The notes below the pieces were generated by a model. It was not told the origin of the DNA, made no database searches, and saw only the letters and a program-made list of their open reading frames with translations. 64,000 nt of DNA from Thermomicrobiales bacterium (GTDB lineage Bacteria; Chloroflexota; Chloroflexia; Thermomicrobiales; UBA6265), in the NCBI GenBank assembly GCA_019637585.1, contig JAHBVL010000009.1:19177-83176 (forward strand), read 5' to 3'. This document shows, piece after piece, positions 60,985-64,000 of this stretch (positions within the stretch are counted from its first letter, which is position 1; each line of letters begins with the position of its first letter). A program made the position numbers and the translations under genes.

Positions 60985-61617
60985 ATGAGCACACCGACTT
61001 TGATGGCCGAGCCACGATCAGTGGTTGGCAAGAAAGTGAAGCGCCTGCGCGCCGAGGGCAAGGTCCCGGCCGTGGTGTATGGACCGGCGGTCGAAGAGAC
61101 TGTGCAGGTTACGGTCGCCGAGAAGGAATTCACCCGGTTTTATCATCAGCATGGTCACGCCACGCTGTTCGATCTCGAATCTGATGGCCAGAAGTATCAG
61201 GTGTTCATCCGGGACGTCCAGGTGGCCCCGGTTCGCCGGAACCCGATCCACGTCGATTTCTTCGCTCCGAACCTTCGCAAAGCCATCAATGCCTCGGTGC
61301 CGCTGGCGCTGCAGGACGCGCCCGATGGTCCCGGACTCTTCTCGCAGTTGCTCTCCGAGGTGGTTGTTCACGGACTGCCGCGGGCAATCCCTCACCGGTT
61401 TGTGGTGGACTGCTCGGTTCTGAAGGAGATCGGCGACGTGGTCCGAGTCTCCGACCTCGAAGCGGTCGAGGGTATCGAGATCGTCACCAACGCCGATGAG
61501 ATCATCGCCATGTTGGCGGCGCCGGTTCTCGAAGCGGAACCGGTCGATGAAGGCGCTGAAGCCGGTGAGGCTGCTGGTGAGCCGGCAGGTGAATCGGGCG
61601 ACTCCTCCGAGGAGTAG
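60985..61617 (+). CDS. rplY: large ribosomal subunit protein bL25 (CTC form)
   Basis: 210 residues. It binds 5S rRNA in the large ribosomal subunit. The core R-x2-GKKVKRLRAEGKVPAVVYGPAVE (about residue 12-38) and the DVQVAPVRRNPIHVDFF segment (about 85-100) are typical of the long CTC-type protein, followed by the TL5 beta domain and an acidic tail (EAGEAAGEPAGESGDSSEE). ATG at 60985 is chosen because AAGGAG lies 10 bases before it; an ATG at 60955 is not supported. Confidence 0.93.
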   Translation: MSTPTLMAEPRSVVGKKVKRLRAEGKVPAVVYGPAVEETVQVTVAEKEFTRFYHQHGHATLFDLESDGQKYQVFIRDVQVAPVRRNPIHVDFFAPNLRKAINASVPLALQDAPDGPGLFSQLLSEVVVHGLPRAIPHRFVVDCSVLKEIGDVVRVSDLEAVEGIEIVTNADEIIAMLAAPVLEAEPVDEGAEAGEAAGEPAGESGDSSEE

Positions 61618-61646
61618 CGCTCCCAGATAGTCTGAACAGGATGACG

Positions 61647-61680
61647 AAACCGTGACGGCGCCCGCCGTCACGGTTTCTGT
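61647..61680 (+). terminator. rho-independent terminator after rplY
   Basis: Perfect 13-bp stem AAACCGTGACGGC / GCCGTCACGGTTT with GCCC loop, then CTGTTTG. Confidence 0.8.
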
Positions 61681-61784
61681 TTGCGCAGTGTTCTCGCGTA
61701 GCAGTATGCAGGGGCGACGAATTCGTATAAAATGCAATGACGTAAACGTTGCCGACATTTCATACCCCCGTAGAAGGTGAGAAC

Positions 61785-62528
61785 ATGCGCGTACTCGTCA
61801 GTCTCGTTGTGGCGCTCTTCCTCGTCCTTGGCGCGGCAGGCTTCAGCACCGGTGCCGATGCCCGGGAGCCGGGTCAATCCAGGGTAACGACGACCTCCGC
61901 CAAAAAAGCGCCAGCCAAAAAGACGTCGGTGAAGAAAGCGCCGGCCAAGAAAACGACGACGGTCCGAACGAGCACCAGCTCCAAGACGTCGACGACTGCA
62001 TCAGCGACTGGTTCCACCGCAACGACGACCACAACCGCCGCCGTTGCGGGGCCGGGCGGGAAGAGTGGATCAGCGGGCACGTCGGCCACAGGGTCGTCGA
62101 GCGGCGGTACGACCGCCGCGAGCGAACCGAGCACAGGCGCGCCAGGCTCTTCAGGGTCCGGTACAGGTTCCTCATCATCGGGGAGCAGTGGCTCAGCCCC
62201 GTCGGGCACCGGCGCACCCGGCGCCGGCGGATCGGGATCCAGCTCAGGAGGCAACAAATCTGGCGCGCCGGTCACTGGCCAGCCTGCGATTGGCGCCAAC
62301 GACACTGGTGCGGGAGGAACCGCCAAGAACGGTCAGCCGGGAGAGAATGTCACGGGGAGCGCTGGTACGAGCGCCGGCGTCTCGGAGACGGTCAATGGCC
62401 AATCCGTCACCGGCGCCCCGGGGACTCCTCCCACGGTCACACCGGGCCAGAGCGTGGTCAAGACAACAGTCGGCACCGGAACGCGTGGTGAAGATGGAGC
62501 GGACGGCGCTCCGGGCGGGAGCAATTGA
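61785..62528 (+). CDS. exported low-complexity Ser/Thr/Gly-rich protein
   Basis: 247 residues. A signal peptide MRVLVSLVVALFLVLGAAGF ends near ADA at residue 26-28. Then comes a basic repeat KKAPAKKTSVKKAPAKKT (about 40-58), a Thr/Ser-rich stretch, and a long Gly/Ser/Ala-rich region with SGTGS-like repeats (about 95-200), ending in a collagen-like GEDGADGAPGG. ATG at 61785 follows AAGGTGAGAAC; GTATAAAAT near 61725 may be its -10 region. It resembles surface stalks or wall-binding low-complexity proteins. No enzymatic motif; not recognised. Confidence 0.6.
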   Translation: MRVLVSLVVALFLVLGAAGFSTGADAREPGQSRVTTTSAKKAPAKKTSVKKAPAKKTTTVRTSTSSKTSTTASATGSTATTTTTAAVAGPGGKSGSAGTSATGSSSGGTTAASEPSTGAPGSSGSGTGSSSSGSSGSAPSGTGAPGAGGSGSSSGGNKSGAPVTGQPAIGANDTGAGGTAKNGQPGENVTGSAGTSAGVSETVNGQSVTGAPGTPPTVTPGQSVVKTTVGTGTRGEDGADGAPGGSN

Positions 62529-62548
62529 TCCTGGGCCAACAGATGGAG

Positions 62549-62577
62549 CGTTTCGGGGTCAGTCCGGCCCCGAAACG
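62549..62577 (+). terminator. hairpin after low-complexity protein gene
   Basis: CGTTTCGGGG / CCCCGAAACG, 10-bp stem with 9-base loop; no T-run follows. Confidence 0.5.
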
Positions 62578-62646
62578 GTGCTTCGCCTCGCCATTTGTGG
62601 CGCGTTCCAGCGCATCCGTCCGCGCCTCTTTTCGGCATGAAGAATC

Positions 62647-62681
62647 ACACAATCCGGTCACCTGACCGGGTTGTGTTTTTT
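62647..62681 (+). terminator. rho-independent terminator
   Basis: 13-bp stem ACACAATCCGGTC / GACCGGGTTGTGT (one G-T pair) with ACCT loop and a run of six T. It abuts the stop codon of the convergent luciferase-like gene. Confidence 0.85.
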
Positions 62682-63715
62682 CACGAAGACGAACCAAGCT
62701 GGGGTAAGACCTCGGTTGCCAGGAGGGTCAACGACCGTTCGACACGCTCCGGTGTGATGCCATTGGCATAGGGGTTGGCCAGCAGAATGCCGAAGCCAAG
62801 CTCGTCGCGGAACGTCTTGATCTGATTGGCCACCGATTCCGGCGACCCGGCCAGGAAGACTTCGTCGGCAATCAACCCATCGATCACCCGGAGCGCTTCT
62901 TCGCGCGGCGGGACAGGGCGTTCCGAACCGGCGCTATAGACATAGAGATTGTGAAGATCGGTGGCCATTTCCTGGCGCGCGGTTTCGTCGCTGTCGGCCA
63001 GGTAGATCTGTCGCATCAATGCCAGGCGTCCCTCTCGCGGCAGCGTCCGCTCCGGTTTCGATGCGCGCCGGGCTTCGACGGCCCTGCGAAATTCCCGCGC
63101 TGCCGGGGCAAGGTCGGCAACCGGTTTGAAACCGAGGGCCAGGCTGAACCCAATCGATCCGATCCAGGTCGCTGCATCGGGATCGCTCCCGGCGAACCAG
63201 AGGGGAGGGTTGGGTTGCTGCATCGGTGTCGGAGCCAGCGAGGCGCCCCGAATCGTCGTGTAGTCGCTGTTGACGGAAACCTGCCCGCCCGTCCAGAGCG
63301 CCTGCAAGACGGCAGCCCGTTCCTGGAAGCTGGGTATCCGGTTCGATGGATCGACTCCCAGGATTTCGAGCTCTTCGACCCGGTGCCCGAGTCCCAGACC
63401 GGCTTCGATCCGGCCATTGGATAGCCAGTCGAGCACCGCTATGTCTTCCGCCAGCTGAGCTGGAGCCTTGGTGGGCAATGTCCAGGCCATGGCCCCGAGC
63501 CGGATCGACGATGTTCGCTGCGATGCGGCGGCCAGCAAGGCGGTGGCGGAGGGATTGCGGAACGCCGGGCTGAAATGAAGCTCGCCGCAGAAGTAGTAGG
63601 AGAAGCCGAGTTTCTCGGCAAGCTCGACATCGTTCAGGCGTTGCTCGTAGATCTCGCCGTGCGTTCGGGAATCGGTCGGGTCGACCTGAAAGATGTCGAA
63701 GAGTCCAAGTTCCAT
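62681..63715 (-). CDS. LLM class flavin-dependent oxidoreductase
   Basis: 344 residues, TIM-barrel of the bacterial luciferase-like monooxygenase family. Marks: YFCGELHFSPAF (substrate/flavin face), SIRLGAMAWTLPTKAPAQLAEDIAVLD, GRIEAGLGLGHR, PPLWFAGSDPDAATWIG and VFLAGSPESVANQIKTF. It would use reduced FMN or F420 to oxidise an organic substrate. The ATG at 63715 sits only about 45 bases after a 13-bp stem hairpin. The transcript begins near 63955, so a 240-base structured leader with a small ORF precedes it. Confidence 0.85.
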   Translation of the reverse strand: MELGLFDIFQVDPTDSRTHGEIYEQRLNDVELAEKLGFSYYFCGELHFSPAFRNPSATALLAAASQRTSSIRLGAMAWTLPTKAPAQLAEDIAVLDWLSNGRIEAGLGLGHRVEELEILGVDPSNRIPSFQERAAVLQALWTGGQVSVNSDYTTIRGASLAPTPMQQPNPPLWFAGSDPDAATWIGSIGFSLALGFKPVADLAPAAREFRRAVEARRASKPERTLPREGRLALMRQIYLADSDETARQEMATDLHNLYVYSAGSERPVPPREEALRVIDGLIADEVFLAGSPESVANQIKTFRDELGFGILLANPYANGITPERVERSLTLLATEVLPQLGSSS

Positions 63716-63764
63716 CGAAGTGTTGCTCCCCGGAAGCAGGCGTTGAACGGAGCCGCAGACACAC

Positions 63765-63794
63765 CGAGGGCCGGTCCATACGGACCGGCCCTCG
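63765..63794 (-). terminator. leader hairpin, possible attenuator
   Basis: On the - strand CGAGGGCCGGTCC-GTAT-GGACCGGCCCTCG, a perfect 13-bp stem, between the small ORF and the LLM gene. It lacks a T-run, so termination is uncertain. Confidence 0.6.
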
Positions 63795-63800
63795 ATTGCT

Positions 63801-63881
63801 GGGCATCACAGCGGCTGTGAGCTAAGAGCGCACACCCTTTGCTGTGATGCCCGTACTACCGTGACTACTCATGGGCATCAC
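63801..63881 (-). promoter_or_regulatory. three-segment RNA switch in LLM leader
   Basis: Segment A GTGATGCCC (63881-63873, part of the Shine-Dalgarno region), segment B GGGCATCACAGC (63852-63841) and segment C GCTGTGATGCCC (63812-63801). B pairs with A (9 bp, start codon in the loop) or with C (12 bp, perfect). The two pairings exclude each other. Confidence 0.65.
63822..63872 (-). CDS. 16-residue leader peptide ORF
   Basis: Encodes MSSHGSTGITAKGVRS. It is preceded by AAGGAGGTGATGCCC; AAGGAGGTGAT matches the 16S anti-Shine-Dalgarno sequence over its full length, with 8 bases to the ATG. Its 3' half lies inside segments B and the B-C loop, so ribosome occupancy should change the folding of the leader. 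It is followed by a 13-bp hairpin and then the luciferase-like gene. A regulatory leader peptide is inferred; not recognised from any known family. Confidence 0.6.
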   Translation of the reverse strand: MSSHGSTGITAKGVRS

Positions 63882-63960
63882 CTCCTTCACCCTACGCGGT
63901 TTGGTGAATACACTCCGGCCAGTGCCCCTCGAAAGGGAAGCGTCATCTGCCGGTGCACGG

Positions 63961-63990
63961 AGACTAGCACGCAGGGGAAGGTGGAGTCAA
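63961..63990 (-). promoter_or_regulatory. promoter of the LLM leader transcript
   Basis: TTGACT, 18-base spacer, TAGTCT, with TGC directly before the -10 (extended -10). Confidence 0.6.
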
Positions 63991-64000
63991 ACGCTACAGA

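Overview
The window is a high-GC (roughly 60-63%) bacterial chromosome segment, densely coded on both strands, with no rRNA or tRNA gene seen. Several features point to Chloroflexota, most likely a Thermomicrobiales-type lineage: a Tat-exported Cys-rich protein with an N-terminal 'MDQKRFD...SRRTILKG' block, an L,D-transpeptidase with FPQT/YW/YGLPISEP-type repeats, a form II CoxL-like molybdoenzyme, and an archaeal-type HerA/NurA pair. This assignment is inference; no marker gene was compared.

Layout. 0-4 kb: a ThDP-dependent enzyme (cut by the edge), hydroxypyruvate isomerase, tartronate-semialdehyde-type reductase, an RraA-fold aldolase and an HpcH/HpaI aldolase, i.e. small hydroxy- and oxo-acid metabolism. 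4-11 kb: copper amine oxidase, Cys-rich exported protein, large deacetylase-like protein. 11-16 kb: peptide-type ABC transporter (binding protein and two permeases, no ATPase) with an amidohydrolase. 16-22 kb: glycosyltransferase and thiL, Ski2-like helicase, MNT-HEPN toxin-antitoxin pair. 22-25 kb: a T-box leader with an AAG (Lys) specifier candidate, a 19-codon ORF, then dapA-dapB. 25-32 kb: aminotransferase, guaB, orphan parA, L,D-transpeptidase, pyrF, threonine dehydratase-like enzyme. 32-44 kb: TPR protein, threonine synthase-like enzyme, 7Fe ferredoxin, PP2C-like/membrane/propeller protein, purN, membrane proteins, PRC-barrel protein, class III aminotransferase. 44-51 kb: nurA-herA-sbcD(mre11)-sbcC(rad50), one operon with 4-base overlaps at each junction. 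51-64 kb: creatininase-like amidase, orphan MNT, epimerase, argH and GNAT, a papain-like protease cassette with a chagasin-type inhibitor, CoxL-like subunit, ribosomal protein bL25, a low-complexity exported protein, and a luciferase-like oxidoreductase behind a structured leader.

Most unusual points. (1) A papain-like protease, a small protein sharing its C-terminal domain, and a chagasin-like inhibitor form a compact three-gene cassette. (2) A complete archaeal-style DNA end-resection operon sits in a bacterium. (3) Short tandem repeats with a period of exactly 7 bases, but a different unit at each locus, recur between genes; about ten start directly at a TAG stop codon and several are arranged as inverted pairs. 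(4) The luciferase-like gene is preceded by a 16-codon ORF with a near-perfect Shine-Dalgarno site and a three-segment mutually exclusive hairpin set. (5) The Lys-type T-box controls dapAB and has a further small ORF between its terminator and dapA.
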